64,000 bases of DNA from Amycolatopsis sulphurea. GTDB taxonomy: Bacteria; Actinomycetota; Actinomycetes; Mycobacteriales; Pseudonocardiaceae. The DNA lies in NCBI RefSeq assembly GCF_002564045.1, contig NZ_PDJK01000002.1:3410001-3474000 (forward strand). Reading direction: 5' to 3'. Under the pieces are notes generated by a model. It saw only the letters and a list, made by a program, of their open reading frames with translations. It made no database searches and was not told the DNA's origin. The position numbers and the translations under genes are program-made. Below, piece by piece: positions 9,953-19,412 of this stretch. Each line of letters opens with the position of its first letter. Position 1 is the first letter of the stretch.

Positions 9953-10432
9953 TCACGGCTGCCCGGGCGGCGGAACTTCGCCGAAGTCCTCGCCGGGCCG
10001 CCCGAGGATGGCGGCGAGTTCGGGATCCGCGTGGATCTCCGCGGTCCGCTTCCACTCCGCGACCAGGATGGCGACCGGCGCCGGGTTGCCGAGGGACTCG
10101 GCGCGCTCCAGCGTCTCGACCAGTTCCGCCACGAAGGTCTGCACATCTTCCTTGGGCAGGTACCGGACCCAGGGAAAGGCGGCCGGCAGTACTTCGGTGG
10201 CGAGAGTGACCGCCTGATCGCTGCGGCGCATCAGCTCCACGAAGATCTTCGTGGTCGCCGACGCCGCGGCGACCACCTGTTCCGCTCGCTCGGCGGTGAT
10301 CAGCAGCAGGTCCTGCTGATCCTTCTCCCGGCGGCGAATCCGCACCGACCGGTCCGCCGACTGCTCGAGCTGGGCCACGACCCGGCGCGGATGCAGGGAC
10401 AGCTCGGAGATGTTGACTTCCCTCACGGTCAT
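9953..10432 (-). CDS. Phd-like (prevent-host-death type) protein, no toxin seen
   Basis: 159 aa. The N-terminal 60 residues (VREVNISELSLHPRRVVAQLEQSADRSVRI) resemble the Phd/YefM antitoxin fold used for DNA binding. The C-terminal half ends ELAAILGRPGEDFGEVPPP and is not recognised. ATG 10432 is 6 bases from a TAGTTT -10 box (10439-10444), suggesting a leaderless mRNA. A TACTT-CCC-AAGTA palindrome overlaps the -10, as expected for autorepression. No toxin gene is adjacent: ispE is divergent and the downstream side is a repeat. It could be an orphan antitoxin or a solitary regulator. Confidence 0.7.
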   Translation of the reverse strand: MTVREVNISELSLHPRRVVAQLEQSADRSVRIRRREKDQQDLLLITAERAEQVVAAASATTKIFVELMRRSDQAVTLATEVLPAAFPWVRYLPKEDVQTFVAELVETLERAESLGNPAPVAILVAEWKRTAEIHADPELAAILGRPGEDFGEVPPPGQP

Positions 10433-10438
10433 ACTTCA

Positions 10439-10455
10439 AAACTACTTCCCAAGTA
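10439..10455 (-). promoter_or_regulatory. -10 box and overlapping palindromic operator of the Phd-like gene
   Basis: Minus-strand TAGTTT (10444-10439) is the likely -10. The perfect palindrome TACTTCCCAAGTA (10443-10455) overlaps its upstream edge, so a bound regulator would block the promoter. Confidence 0.55.
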
Positions 10456-10536
10456 CCGCCGGTCCACTCCGGAGTCGTCTCCGGCACGTTTTCTCCTGGT
10501 GAGGAGGCCGCCGGCCCGGCCACGTAGGCTGGGCGG

Positions 10537-11505
10537 GTGCTCGCCGTAGTTCCACCACCAGTCACCGTCCGGGTCCCGGCCAAGGTCAACCTGCACCTGG
10601 CCGTCGGAGATCCGCGGGCGGACGGGTTCCACGAGCTGGTCACCGTGTTCCAGGCGCTGTCGCTGACCGACGAGGTCACCGTCGCGATCACCGAAGAGCC
10701 GGGCCTGGAGGTCTATGGCGAGGGGGAGCGCGTGGTGCCCACCGACGCGAGCAACCTCGCCTGGCGCGCGGCCCGCGAGCTGGCCGCCTACGTCGGCCGT
10801 CCCGATGCCGGGGATCCGAAGGTGCGGATCGTGCTGCGCAAGGGCATTCCCGTCGCCGGTGGCATGGCGGGCGGCAGTGCGGACGCGGCCGCGGCGCTGG
10901 TCGGGCTGGCCTCGCTGTGGAAGCTCGACGTGACCCGCGACGAGCTGGCGGTACTCGCCGGGCGGCTCGGCAGCGACGTGCCCTTCGCGCTCTACGGCGG
11001 GACCGCGCTGGGCACGGGGCGGGGCGAGCGGCTCGTGCCGGTGCTCTCGCGGCACACCTTCCACTGGGTGCTGGCCTTCGACGAGAAGGGCCTGTCCACG
11101 CCGAAGGTGTTCGGTGAGCTGGACCGGTTGCGGGCCGAGGGGAAACCGCCGCGGATCGGTGCGCATACGCCGGTGGTCGAGGCGCTGGCCTCCGGCGACC
11201 CGCGGCAGCTGGCCCTGCTGCTCGGCAACGATCTGCAGGCCGCCGCCGTGTCCCTGCGGCCGGGGCTGCGCCGTACGCTGCGTGCCGGGGTGAACGCGGG
11301 CGCGCTTGCCGGGTGCGTGTCCGGCTCGGGGCCGACCTGCGCGTTCCTCTGTGCGGACGCGGAGACGGCGGTGGAGGTTGCCGCCGAGCTGTCCGGCGCC
11401 GGGGTGTGCCGCACGGTGCGGGTCGCGCACGGCCCGGTGCCCGGTGCCCGGGTGGTCGGCGGGGACGACTCGCCGCGCAACGCGCCCCCGCGCGTGCACG
11501 CCTGA
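10537..11505 (+). CDS. ispE: 4-diphosphocytidyl-2-C-methyl-D-erythritol kinase
   Basis: GHMP-family kinase of the MEP pathway that phosphorylates CDP-methylerythritol on the way to isoprenoids; 322 aa. Motifs: [13 protein letters not shown] near the N-terminus (motif 1 Lys), the ATP-binding loop [17 protein letters not shown], and the C-terminal [12 protein letters not shown] 10537 lies 6 bases after TAGGCT (10525-10530). In the tuberculosis-type order it directly follows ksgA; here the block 7468-10432 has been inserted between them. Confidence 0.95.
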   Translation: MLAVVPPPVTVRVPAKVNLHLAVGDPRADGFHELVTVFQALSLTDEVTVAITEEPGLEVYGEGERVVPTDASNLAWRAARELAAYVGRPDAGDPKVRIVLRKGIPVAGGMAGGSADAAAALVGLASLWKLDVTRDELAVLAGRLGSDVPFALYGGTALGTGRGERLVPVLSRHTFHWVLAFDEKGLSTPKVFGELDRLRAEGKPPRIGAHTPVVEALASGDPRQLALLLGNDLQAAAVSLRPGLRRTLRAGVNAGALAGCVSGSGPTCAFLCADAETAVEVAAELSGAGVCRTVRVAHGPVPGARVVGGDDSPRNAPPRVHA

Positions 11506-11542
11506 GTAATCTGTCCACTGTGGAAAGGAACGGGCCAAGCGG

Positions 11543-13309
11543 ATGGCCAATCTGGTCAACCTGGAGTCGGTGAGCAAGTCCTACGGGGTGAAACCGCTGC
11601 TGGACAAAGTTTCCCTCGGCGTCGCCGAAGGGCAGCGGATCGGCGTGGTCGGGCTCAACGGTGGTGGCAAGACCACCCTGCTGGAAGTCCTTTCCGGACT
11701 GAGCGAGCCGGATTCCGGCCGGGTGAGCCAGGTCCGGGACTTGCGGATGGCGGTGGTCACCCAGCGCACCGAACTGCGACCGGGCAGCACCGTGGCCGAT
11801 GTCGTGCTGCAGCGCTACGGCGCCGAGCACGAATGGGCCGCCGACCCGCGGGTCAGGTCCATTGTGGACGGTCTGGAGATCACCGCGATCGGGCTGGACA
11901 CGGCCACCGCCAACCTCTCCGGTGGGGAGCGCCGCCGGGTCGCGCTGGCCGCCGCGCTCACCGGTGAGCTGGACCTGGTGGTGCTGGACGAGCCGACCAA
12001 CCACCTCGACGTGGAGGGCGTGCGCTGGCTCGCCGACCACCTGCTCGGCCGCCGGATCGCCGTGGTGGTGGTGACGCACGACCGGTGGTTCCTGGACACC
12101 GTCGCGAGTGTCACCTGGGAAGTCGCGAACGGCCGCGTCGAGCAGTACGAAGGTGGTTACGCGGACTGGATCTTCGCCCGCGCCGAGCGCGCCCGGCTCG
12201 CCGCGACCGCGGAGGAGAAGCGGCAGAACCTGGCCCGCAAGGAGCTGGCATGGCTGCGCCGCGGCCCGCAAGCCCGTTCGTCCAAACCGCGCTACCGCGT
12301 CGAGGCCGCCGAAGCGCTGATCGCGGATGTGCCGCCGCCGCGGGATTCGGTGGAATTGCAGGCTTTTGCGAAGCGGCGGCTCGGCAAGACCGTGCTGGAG
12401 CTGGAGGACGCCTCGATCTCGGTGGGCGAGCGGACCCTGCTCGACCACGTGACCTGGCGGATCGGCCCCGGCGACCGGATCGGCCTGGTCGGGGTGAACG
12501 GCTCCGGCAAGACCACCGTGCTCAAGCTGCTCGGCGGTGACCTCGCCACCGAGACCGGGCGGCGGATCGAGGGCAAGACGGTCGCGCTCGCGCACCTGCG
12601 CCAGGAACTCGACGATCTGCCCGGCGACCTGCGGGTGCTGCAGGCGATCGAGCAGGTCGCCGGCCGGGTGGTATTCGGCAAGCAGGAGATGACCGCCTCG
12701 CAGCTCGGCGAGAAGCTGGGCTTCCCCGCGGCCCGGCAGTGGACGCCGGTCGGCGATCTTTCCGGTGGTGAGCGTCGCCGGCTGCAGCTGTGCCGGCTGC
12801 TGATGGCCGAGCCCAACGTGCTGCTGCTCGACGAGCCCACGAACGATCTGGACATCGATACCCTGCAGCAGCTGGAAGACCTGCTCGACGGCTGGCCGGG
12901 CACGATGGTCGTGGTCTCGCACGACCGGTACCTGGTCGAGCGGGTCTGCGACGCGACGTACGCGTTGTTCGGCGACGGACGGGTCACCCACCTGCCGGGC
13001 GGGATCGAGGAATACCTCCAGCGCCGCGCGAGCGTCCGGGAGACCCCGCGCCGGGTGGCCGCCGCACCGGAGAAGGCCGAGGCCAAGCGCAGCGCCGCGG
13101 AGATCCGGGCCGCGCAGAAGGAACTCGGCAGGCTGGAGCGCAAGCTCGATCAGCTGTCCGCGCGCGAGGAGAAGCTGCACGCGGCGCTGGCCGAGGCGGC
13201 CACCGACCCGGCGCGGCTGATCGAGCTGAACACCGAGCTGAAGGCCGTGCTGGTGGAGCAGGACGAGGTCGAGGCCCGCTGGCTGGAGACCTCGGAAACG
13301 CTGGAATGA
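11543..13309 (+). CDS. ABC-F family ATPase
   Basis: 588-aa soluble protein with two ABC domains and no membrane segment. Domain 1: Walker A GLNGGGKTT, signature LSGGERRR, Walker B LVVLDEPTNHLD. Domain 2: GVNGSGKTT, LSGGERRR, LLLDEPTNDLD. A charged linker lies between them, and a C-terminal coiled coil (about 510-588, RAAQKELGRLERKLDQL) resembles Uup-type proteins. ABC-F proteins act on ribosomes in translation or antibiotic protection; the Uup-like tail suggests a housekeeping role. ATG 11543 follows AAAGGAACGGG, 38 bases after ispE. Confidence 0.9.
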   Translation: MANLVNLESVSKSYGVKPLLDKVSLGVAEGQRIGVVGLNGGGKTTLLEVLSGLSEPDSGRVSQVRDLRMAVVTQRTELRPGSTVADVVLQRYGAEHEWAADPRVRSIVDGLEITAIGLDTATANLSGGERRRVALAAALTGELDLVVLDEPTNHLDVEGVRWLADHLLGRRIAVVVVTHDRWFLDTVASVTWEVANGRVEQYEGGYADWIFARAERARLAATAEEKRQNLARKELAWLRRGPQARSSKPRYRVEAAEALIADVPPPRDSVELQAFAKRRLGKTVLELEDASISVGERTLLDHVTWRIGPGDRIGLVGVNGSGKTTVLKLLGGDLATETGRRIEGKTVALAHLRQELDDLPGDLRVLQAIEQVAGRVVFGKQEMTASQLGEKLGFPAARQWTPVGDLSGGERRRLQLCRLLMAEPNVLLLDEPTNDLDIDTLQQLEDLLDGWPGTMVVVSHDRYLVERVCDATYALFGDGRVTHLPGGIEEYLQRRASVRETPRRVAAAPEKAEAKRSAAEIRAAQKELGRLERKLDQLSAREEKLHAALAEAATDPARLIELNTELKAVLVEQDEVEARWLETSETLE

Positions 13310-13364
13310 CGCCGTGCCCGCCACTGCGGACGGGCGTTGACAACCAGACAGTAATCTTGCGCCC

Positions 13365-15053
13365 ATGAGTCGGTTCGTGGACACCCTCGTCGCAACGGCG
13401 GCGGGGCGGGGTCAGCAGCGAGGCATGGTCACCGGGGAGCCGAAGGAACCGGTGCGCCGGACCTGGGCGCAGGTGCACGAGCAGGCCCGTGAGTTCGCCG
13501 GCGGCCTGGTCTCCGGGGGTCTCGAACCGGGCAGCGCGGTGGCGGTGCTGGCCGCCGCGCCGGTGCTCATCGCCCCGGCCGTGCAGGCGGTCTGGCTGAC
13601 CGGAGGCAGCGTGACCATGCTGCACCAGCCGACCGCGCGCACCGATCTCGCCGAATGGGCCGAGGACACGCTGACCGTGCTCGGCATGATCGGCGCCGGG
13701 CTGGTGCTGCTCGGCGAGCCGTTCGACCAGCTCGCCCCGGTGCTGGCGGAGAAGGGCATCCGGTACCGGCTGATCAGCGAGCTGACCGGGAGCGAGCCGC
13801 TGGCCGACCCGGTGCCCACGACGGAGGAGGACACCGCGCTGCTGCAGCTGACCAGCGGCTCCACCGCCGAACCGAAGGCGGTGCGGATCACCTACGGCAA
13901 CCTCCACGGCAACATCAAGGCCATGATCGAGGGCGCGCAGTTCGATCTCGACCACGACGTGATGGTGTCCTGGCTGCCGACCTTCCACGACATGGGCATG
14001 GTCGGCTTCCTGACCCTGCCGATGACCCACGGCATCGAGCTGGTCAAGATCACCCCGGTCGAATTCCTCACCGGACCGCTGATCTGGCCGGAGCTGATCA
14101 GCAAGTACGGCGGCACGGCCACTGCCGCACCGAACTTCGCCTACGCCATCGTCGGGCGGCGCATGGCCCGGGTGGACGAGGACGACGCGTACGACCTGTC
14201 CACGCTGCGCATCGCGCTCAACGGCGCCGAGCCGGTCGACGAGGCGGCGGTGCAGACCTTCGTCGAAGCGGGCCGGCGCTTCAAGATGCGGCCCGAATGT
14301 GTGTTCCCCGCCTACGGCATGGCCGAGGCGACCCTCGCGGTCTCGTTCGCGCCGTTGCTGACCGGGCTCACCCTCGACGTCGTGGAAGCCGAAGCGCTCG
14401 AAGGGGACAACCGCGCGGTGCCGGTGCCCGAGGGCGATCCGCGCCGCGGTACGGAGGCGGTCCGGTCGTTCGCGGTGCTGGGCCGTCCGCTGGACGGGCT
14501 GGAAGCGGACGTGGTCGACGAGAAGGGCACCGTGCTCGGGGAACGCGAGGTCGGCGAGATCCGGCTGCGCGGCGAGGCGGTGACGCCGGGATACCTGACC
14601 GTGCACGGGCCACTGGCCACTCAGGACGCCGAGGGCTGGCTGCTGACCGGCGACCTCGGTTACCTGGTGGACGGCCAGATCGTGGTCTGCGGCCGGCGCA
14701 AGGACGTGATCATCATGGGCGGCCGCAACCTGTACCCCACCGACATCGAACGGGCCGCGGGCGCGGTGGACGGGGTCCGCGCGGGCAACGCGGTCGCGGT
14801 CCGGCTCGACGCGGGCAGCCGGCGCGAACGGTTCGCGGTGGTCGTGGAGTCCAAACTGGCCGGGGACGCCGAGACCGAACGCCGGCTGGCCAAGGAGGTC
14901 GTGGCCCGGGTGCGGGCCGCCGTGGACATGCGCCCGTTCTCGGTGGTGGTCCTGCCGGCGGGCAGCCTGCCCAAGACGCCGTCCGGCAAGGTCCGGCGGG
15001 CCGCCACCGCGCAGCAGTACGCCGAGCGGATCGCGAAGAACGCGGATTCCTGA
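13365..15053 (+). CDS. fatty-acyl-AMP ligase / acyl-CoA synthetase (Pks16-like)
   Basis: 562-aa adenylate-forming enzyme. A3-type motif LLQLTSGSTAEPKAV at about 164-178, A5-type FPAYGMAEATLAVSF, A7/A8 LLTGDLGYLVDGQIVVCGRRKD, and a C-terminal Lys in LPKTPSGKVRR. The long insert and the FPAYGMAEATL form point to the FAAL group, which activates fatty acids for polyketide or lipid assembly. It occupies the position of mycobacterial pks16 (Rv1013) after ispE. ATG 13365 lies 7 bases after TAATCT (13352-13357), so it is probably leaderless. Its substrate and carrier partner are unknown. Confidence 0.88.
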   Translation: MSRFVDTLVATAAGRGQQRGMVTGEPKEPVRRTWAQVHEQAREFAGGLVSGGLEPGSAVAVLAAAPVLIAPAVQAVWLTGGSVTMLHQPTARTDLAEWAEDTLTVLGMIGAGLVLLGEPFDQLAPVLAEKGIRYRLISELTGSEPLADPVPTTEEDTALLQLTSGSTAEPKAVRITYGNLHGNIKAMIEGAQFDLDHDVMVSWLPTFHDMGMVGFLTLPMTHGIELVKITPVEFLTGPLIWPELISKYGGTATAAPNFAYAIVGRRMARVDEDDAYDLSTLRIALNGAEPVDEAAVQTFVEAGRRFKMRPECVFPAYGMAEATLAVSFAPLLTGLTLDVVEAEALEGDNRAVPVPEGDPRRGTEAVRSFAVLGRPLDGLEADVVDEKGTVLGEREVGEIRLRGEAVTPGYLTVHGPLATQDAEGWLLTGDLGYLVDGQIVVCGRRKDVIIMGGRNLYPTDIERAAGAVDGVRAGNAVAVRLDAGSRRERFAVVVESKLAGDAETERRLAKEVVARVRAAVDMRPFSVVVLPAGSLPKTPSGKVRRAATAQQYAERIAKNADS

Positions 15054-15117
15054 CCCGGCCGTGACCGCTGCGACCCGGTCGTGACAAAACCGGGAACCGA
15101 AGCCTGCGGGTCTGCGT

Positions 15118-15615
15118 TTACCGCAGAGCTTTACGTAGTGTTGCGATTTTCATGGCAAGCCGTCGCGGATTGTCTTTGACTGGCCGGAAGTCGTATTTCT
15201 GATAGAACTTTGCGGCATGGTCATCAATAGCGTCGACCACGACAAGCCGACCGCCTGCGCGGTCTGCTGCATCCAGGATTGTCGTGAGTGCATCGTGAAG
15301 TAGCTCGCCGCCGAGACCGAATCCCTGTATCTGCTGGTCAAGAGCCAGTCGGGCGAGCAGATAGCAGGGTATGGTCGTGGCTCCACCGGCTAGTGAGCTG
15401 CTCAGTTCTGCCCGGCTCACTGCATGGGGAGTTATCGAGTAATACGCGACGACTCTGTCATTTTCCGGTGTGACCCAGACTTGAGCTCTCGCCGTCCCTT
15501 GGTGCATTGCTCGGACGCTCTGCTCGTTCAGCCAGTCGTTGAGTGATTTCACGCCGCAATCGAAGCTGCTCAGCTCGTGGCCGGCGTTCAGGGCGACCGA
15601 GGTATGGTCCGTCAC
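15118..15615 (-). CDS. GNAT acetyltransferase toxin (TacT/AtaT type)
   Basis: 165 aa, GTG start overlapping the antitoxin stop (GTGA). N-terminal DCGVKSLNDWLNEQ and YYSITPHAV, the acetyl-CoA loop QIQGFGLGGELLHDAL, and the C-terminal FYQKYDFRPVKDNPRRLAMKI match GNAT toxins that acetylate aminoacyl-tRNA and stop translation. The upstream gene is a DUF1778 protein, the standard partner. Codons such as CTA, ACA, CGT and AAA, and lower GC than neighbours, suggest horizontal acquisition. The target tRNA is unknown. Confidence 0.88.
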   Translation of the reverse strand: MTDHTSVALNAGHELSSFDCGVKSLNDWLNEQSVRAMHQGTARAQVWVTPENDRVVAYYSITPHAVSRAELSSSLAGGATTIPCYLLARLALDQQIQGFGLGGELLHDALTTILDAADRAGGRLVVVDAIDDHAAKFYQKYDFRPVKDNPRRLAMKIATLRKALR

Positions 15616-15881
15616 TGACGAAGGTACTTCCGCTCGTGCCGAGCCAAGTTCTGCAGGTTCGGCGCTTCGTCAGCCAGGTCCAGTGCGGCGTAGAGCCTGT
15701 CGAACTGCTCTGCCGGCATCATCGTGACGTCCGCGCGCGCCAGGACGTGATCCGCTGCTGCTGCGGCGGCGTGCACGACGAAGCCGCTGGTGGACTCGTG
15801 GGTAAGCTTGGCTGCCCGCTCGATTCGGGCCTTGACCTCGGGATCGAGCCGGAAGTCAAAGCGGGCTTCCTTGGTTGTCAT
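15612..15881 (-). CDS. DUF1778 antitoxin (TacA type)
   Basis: 89 aa from ATG 15881. An N-terminal ribbon-helix-helix (ARFDFRLDPEVKARIERAAKLTHESTSGFVVHAA) binds DNA, and the C-terminal tail (MMPAEQFDRLYAALDLADEAPNL) would neutralise the GNAT toxin. Translation is coupled to the toxin by a 4-base overlap. The frame is open to 15917, but ATG 15881 sits 6 bases from TACATT and gives the usual family length. Confidence 0.88.
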   Translation of the reverse strand: MTTKEARFDFRLDPEVKARIERAAKLTHESTSGFVVHAAAAAADHVLARADVTMMPAEQFDRLYAALDLADEAPNLQNLARHERKYLRQ

Positions 15882-15887
15882 GCACCC

Positions 15888-15917
15888 AATGTACGGCGTT
15901 TGTACGGAGTCTGACAA
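15888..15917 (-). promoter_or_regulatory. promoter and repeated operator of the toxin-antitoxin pair
   Basis: On the minus strand, TTGTCA (15917-15912) and TACATT (15893-15888) are 18 bases apart. Two direct copies of TGTACGG (15890-15896 and 15901-15907 on the plus strand), spaced 11 bases start to start, overlap the core promoter. This fits cooperative binding by a ribbon-helix-helix antitoxin. Confidence 0.6.
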
Positions 15918-16114
15918 GTGTTACTTGTGGTGACGATTCGAGCGCTGGAAGATCCTTGAGGGCCGCTGAAAGCTTGGGCGGCATGACCGGCAACCCCCGC
16001 CGCGGAAACTGACGGCCGACCGAAGCCGGACCCGGCCCAAGCCGCCCCGCGACGGCTGGCACCGGCGCGTCGAGATGCCGGTGCCGCCGCGGTGACCGGG
16101 GGCCGCCCGGTGGT

Positions 16115-16480
16115 TCAGTGGCCGGGCACCTGCTCCGCCGGGGTGTCCGAGGCCGACCGGGCAGCGCGTTCCGCGGTGGCCTCGGCTTCCGCCCGGGCGC
16201 CGGGGACGAGCGGCGCGTGCTTGCCGGACCGGGTGGCCAGCTGCTCCTCCACCGCGTCGAGGAACTCGTCGACCTCGCGTTCGTCGTAGCCGCGCTTGCC
16301 GATCAGCGGCTTGCCGAACAGCACGTGGTGCACCTCCGCGGCGGTGAGATCGTCCTGGTCGGCGATCGTTTTCGCGATACGGCGGACGAAGTCGTCGACC
16401 TCGTGCTTGGCGTAGCCGCGGCGGCCGATCGGGGCGTTACCGAAGGCGACCTCGGCGAGGTCCTCGGCGGTGAACGTCAT
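16115..16480 (-). CDS. small protein with two DivIVA-type motifs
   Basis: 121 aa with a duplicated motif: [23 protein letters not shown] (about 13-35) and [23 protein letters not shown] (about 55-77). Each resembles the DivIVA N-terminal membrane-targeting loop and short helix. The C-terminal tail is Ala/Glu-rich and probably disordered. No long coiled coil follows, so it is not a full DivIVA/Wag31. Such short tandem DivIVA-domain proteins are common in actinobacteria; their function is unknown. Confidence 0.8.
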   Translation of the reverse strand: MTFTAEDLAEVAFGNAPIGRRGYAKHEVDDFVRRIAKTIADQDDLTAAEVHHVLFGKPLIGKRGYDEREVDEFLDAVEEQLATRSGKHAPLVPGARAEAEATAERAARSASDTPAEQVPGH

Positions 16481-16663
16481 GGATCATTCTCCGATTCCGG
16501 GTCGGGATGGGACGAACTCCTTGATCCGTCCTAACCCCTCAGCCGGGCACCCGGAAGCCTGCAGGGCAGCGGACGACTCGATCAGGGAGCGGAAAACCGT
16601 CCATCGAGTGAGAACAAAATCACGGAACGCAACGGCCCATCACTCAGAGGGAGCAGTACATGC

Positions 16664-17257
16664 TCAACCCGCGTGGAACTCGTTCTGGGCCGCCGCGAGC
16701 CCCTGCGTGACCAGCGCTTCGGTGGCGTCCGCGCACCGGCTCACCTCGAACGGGAGCTCCTTGCGCTGGACGGCGGAGAAGTCCTTGAGCACGAAATCGG
16801 CCGGATCCTGGCGGCCGGGTGGGCGGCCGATGCCGAACCGCACCCGGTAGTACTCCCGGGTGCCGAGCGATTTCGTGATCGACCGCAGTCCGTTGTGCCC
16901 GTTGTCGCCGCCGCCGAGCTTCAGCTTCAGCGCGCCGAACTCCACGTCCAGCTCGTCGTGCACCACGACGATCCCGGACGGCGCCACCTTGAAGAACCGG
17001 GCCGCGCCGGCCACCGGGCCACCGGAGAGATTCATGAACGAGCGCGGCTTCACCAGCACCACGCGGCTGCCGGCCAGCCTGCCCTCGCAGACCTCGGCGC
17101 CGCTGCGGTGCGCCTTGAACTTCCCGCCGATCCGGCCGGCCAGCTCGTCGAGCACCATGAACCCGACGTTGTGCCGGTTGCCCGCGTACTGCGGCCCGGG
17201 ATTACCGAGGCCGGCGAGCAGAATCAGCTCGCCGGCCCCGGGCAGGTCTTGACTCAC
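16664..17257 (-). CDS. pth: peptidyl-tRNA hydrolase
   Basis: 197 aa. Releases tRNA from peptidyl-tRNA that has dropped off the ribosome. Motifs: [26 protein letters not shown] (substrate Asn and catalytic His), [16 protein letters not shown], and [29 protein letters not shown]. The GTG start lies 9 bases after the rplY stop, so the two are co-transcribed, as in mycobacteria. Confidence 0.96.
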   Translation of the reverse strand: MSQDLPGAGELILLAGLGNPGPQYAGNRHNVGFMVLDELAGRIGGKFKAHRSGAEVCEGRLAGSRVVLVKPRSFMNLSGGPVAGAARFFKVAPSGIVVVHDELDVEFGALKLKLGGGDNGHNGLRSITKSLGTREYYRVRFGIGRPPGRQDPADFVLKDFSAVQRKELPFEVSRCADATEALVTQGLAAAQNEFHAG

Positions 17258-17266
17258 GCGGTGAGG

Positions 17267-17869
17267 TTATTCGGCGGCTGCGGCCGCGGCCTCTTCGGCT
17301 TCGCCGGCCTCGTCGTCCGCGGAACCGCGCGGGGCCTCGTTGACGGCGACCACCAGCGCTTCGCCGTCGGTGACCAGCACGGCGCCGGGGGTCAGGGTGA
17401 CCTGGGCGGCGGTGATCTGGGTGCCGGCGTCCAGGCCGTCCACGGAGACCTCGAACTGGTCCGGGATGTGCAGTGCCTCGACCTCGACCTGGAGCGTGTC
17501 CAGGTCCTGCGCGACCAGGGTGCCCGGGGTCGCGGAGCCGGTGACGACGACCGGCACGTCCACGGTGACCTTCTCGCCGCGCTTGACGACCAGCAGGTCT
17601 ACGTGCTCGATGTAGTTCTTCAGCGGGTGCACCACGATGGTCTTGGTCAGCGCCAGCTCGCTGGCCCCTTCGAGGTCGAGGGTGATCACGGCGTTGCTGC
17701 CGTTCTCGCGCACGACGCGGGCGAACTCGATGGCCGGCAGCGCGAAGTGCCGCGGGTCCGAGCCGTGCCCGTAGAGCACCGCGGGGATTTTGCCGGCGCG
17801 ACGGGTGCGGCGGGCGGCACCCTTGCCGAACTCGGTGCGCGGTTCGACGGAAAGACGTACCTCGGACAC
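17267..17869 (-). CDS. rplY: 50S ribosomal protein bL25 / general stress protein CTC
   Basis: 200 aa. The N-terminal 5S-rRNA-binding domain ([32 protein letters not shown]) is followed by the TL5/CTC-type C-terminal beta domain and an acidic Ala/Glu-rich tail. GTG 17869 follows a strong GAAGGAG site. A likely -10, TACACT on the minus strand, lies at 18060-18055, giving a leader of about 180 bases. It forms an operon with pth. Confidence 0.95.
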   Translation of the reverse strand: MSEVRLSVEPRTEFGKGAARRTRRAGKIPAVLYGHGSDPRHFALPAIEFARVVRENGSNAVITLDLEGASELALTKTIVVHPLKNYIEHVDLLVVKRGEKVTVDVPVVVTGSATPGTLVAQDLDTLQVEVEALHIPDQFEVSVDGLDAGTQITAAQVTLTPGAVLVTDGEALVVAVNEAPRGSADDEAGEAEEAAAAAAE

Positions 17870-18187
17870 GGTCTAGCACTCCTTCAGCAACAAAGACGTA
17901 CGGCAGGCGGCGGGGATCGTCGATCTCTGCCCGGGGGCGGTTGTGCACGGCGGCGAGTTCGCGGGCGTGAGCGGACCACGGGGCTTCTCGAGCCGCCGCG
18001 TCGATCACGCCGGGCACTGCGAAAGTGCGCCCGCCTCGCCGAGACAACTCGCCCAGTGTAGACCAGCGCGGGTCCGGCGAAACGCGGTGGGTGGGCGAGC
18101 GGTCGCCAACGGGTCGGTGACGACACGATTCCGATCCGGACGGGAGTGCGTCCGGGGTGGCATGATGCCCGCGGAAAGAGGGGCGTG
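17870..18187. promoter_or_regulatory. divergent intergenic region rplY / lipoprotein gene
   Basis: 318 bases between divergent genes. The minus-strand part holds the rplY ribosome site (17881-17888) and a -10-like TACACT (18060-18055). The plus-strand part ends in AAAGAGGGG before the lipoprotein start. I see no riboswitch or clear operator. Confidence 0.4.
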
Positions 18188-19312
18188 ATGCGTGCTCGAT
18201 GGACTGCGGCAGCGGCGGTACTGCTGGGCGGGCTGCTGTCGGGCTGCCAGGTTTCGGTGACGGGTGCCGCCGGGCTGTCCGCGGCCGACCGGCAGCTCGC
18301 GCAGCAGCGTGCGGAGCAGCAGTCCGCCGTGGACGCCGCGTTGCAGGAGCTGGCGCAGGCACCGGCGCTGCACTACGACACGACCGTCAAGGATGCTTCG
18401 GGCAAGCCCGCCGAACTCGGCTTCCGCGTCACTCGCGGTGGCGACGGCCTGGGCGCGTTGCCGTTCGAGGGGCACCAGGTGCATCTCGTCGAGCCGAACG
18501 GACAGCTGTACCTCTCGGCGGCCGCGGAGTACTGGAAGTCGCACGGCCTTGAGGAGAACAGCACACAGTTCGGCACCGGCTGGGTACAGACAGTGGGCAC
18601 GGAGCTGCCGATGGACCCGGCGGCGCGGCTGTCTCCGCCGAAGCTGGCCGATGCGTTGCGCAACGCGCTCCCCACGCTGTACCGCGCCGGTCCGCCGCAG
18701 CGGCAGAAGCTGGCCGACGGCACCGAGGTCTACGAGCTGGGCAGCCTCGGCGCGCTTCAGGTGAGCACCGCGCAACCGCACCGAGTGGTCTCCTTCTCAC
18801 CCGCGCTGCTGGATCCGCGCAGCGGGCCGAAGCTCGGTACCGCGTTCCGGGTGCGGCCGCTCGCCGGGGCCGAGCTGAAGCAGTTCCACACCGATTTCGA
18901 CGCCGCGGTCGACGGGCTCGGGCAGCCGTTCGACGGGCTCGCCCAGGCGAGTGTCACGGTGCTGAGCGACAAGCTGAACTGTCAGGACTTCGTGGGTTCT
19001 TGCAAGACCACTGTGGACGTGGCGAACAACGTCGTGGGCGGCAAGCCGGGCAGCAAGCCGACGGTGCACCTCACGCTTTCCGTGGAGATCAGCGCGGAGA
19101 CGCTCGGTGTGGAGACCTGCACCACGCAGACCGACGCCGCGGCCGGCTCGACCGTCAGCATGTCCTGCTCGGTCAAGTTCGTCCTGCCGAATCGCACCGC
19201 GAGCTACCAGGTGCAGGCGAAGCCGGCCGCGGCCGGCGAAGTCCGCGTACCGGTCGACCCGAACGGGCTCAAGGCGAAGCTGGCCACCACCTTCGCCGCG
19301 CTCGGCGGCTGA
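18188..19312 (+). CDS. putative secreted lipoprotein
   Basis: 374 aa from ATG 18188 (a GTG directly before it, in frame, is equally possible). Arg-containing N-terminus, hydrophobic stretch and lipobox LLSGC give a type II signal peptide cleaved before about Cys19. The mature protein has a helix (LSAADRQLAQQRAEQQ), a beta-rich middle, and a Cys-bearing C-terminal region (NCQDFVGSCKTTVDV, VETCTTQTDA, MSCSVKFVLPN) likely stabilised by disulfides. It sits where mycobacteria have lpqT but on the opposite strand and much longer, so orthology is not claimed. No function is assigned. Confidence 0.75.
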   Translation: MRARWTAAAAVLLGGLLSGCQVSVTGAAGLSAADRQLAQQRAEQQSAVDAALQELAQAPALHYDTTVKDASGKPAELGFRVTRGGDGLGALPFEGHQVHLVEPNGQLYLSAAAEYWKSHGLEENSTQFGTGWVQTVGTELPMDPAARLSPPKLADALRNALPTLYRAGPPQRQKLADGTEVYELGSLGALQVSTAQPHRVVSFSPALLDPRSGPKLGTAFRVRPLAGAELKQFHTDFDAAVDGLGQPFDGLAQASVTVLSDKLNCQDFVGSCKTTVDVANNVVGGKPGSKPTVHLTLSVEISAETLGVETCTTQTDAAAGSTVSMSCSVKFVLPNRTASYQVQAKPAAAGEVRVPVDPNGLKAKLATTFAALGG

Positions 19313-19412
19313 CCTGCACGCTCACCCGCAGGTGCGTCAGTTTCGTTGAAGTAGCCGAAGATCCGTCTCTACCATCGCCGCCGAAAGCGGATATTCGGTA
19401 CTGGAGGCGGAA

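Noticed and set aside
10688-13384. 898-codon minus-strand frame over ispE and the ABC-F gene
   Set aside because: Shadow of two well-supported plus-strand genes.
17884-18020. Possible leader peptide in the rplY 5' region
   Set aside because: The frame runs out of phase into rplY and has no ribosome site; open frames are common at this GC.
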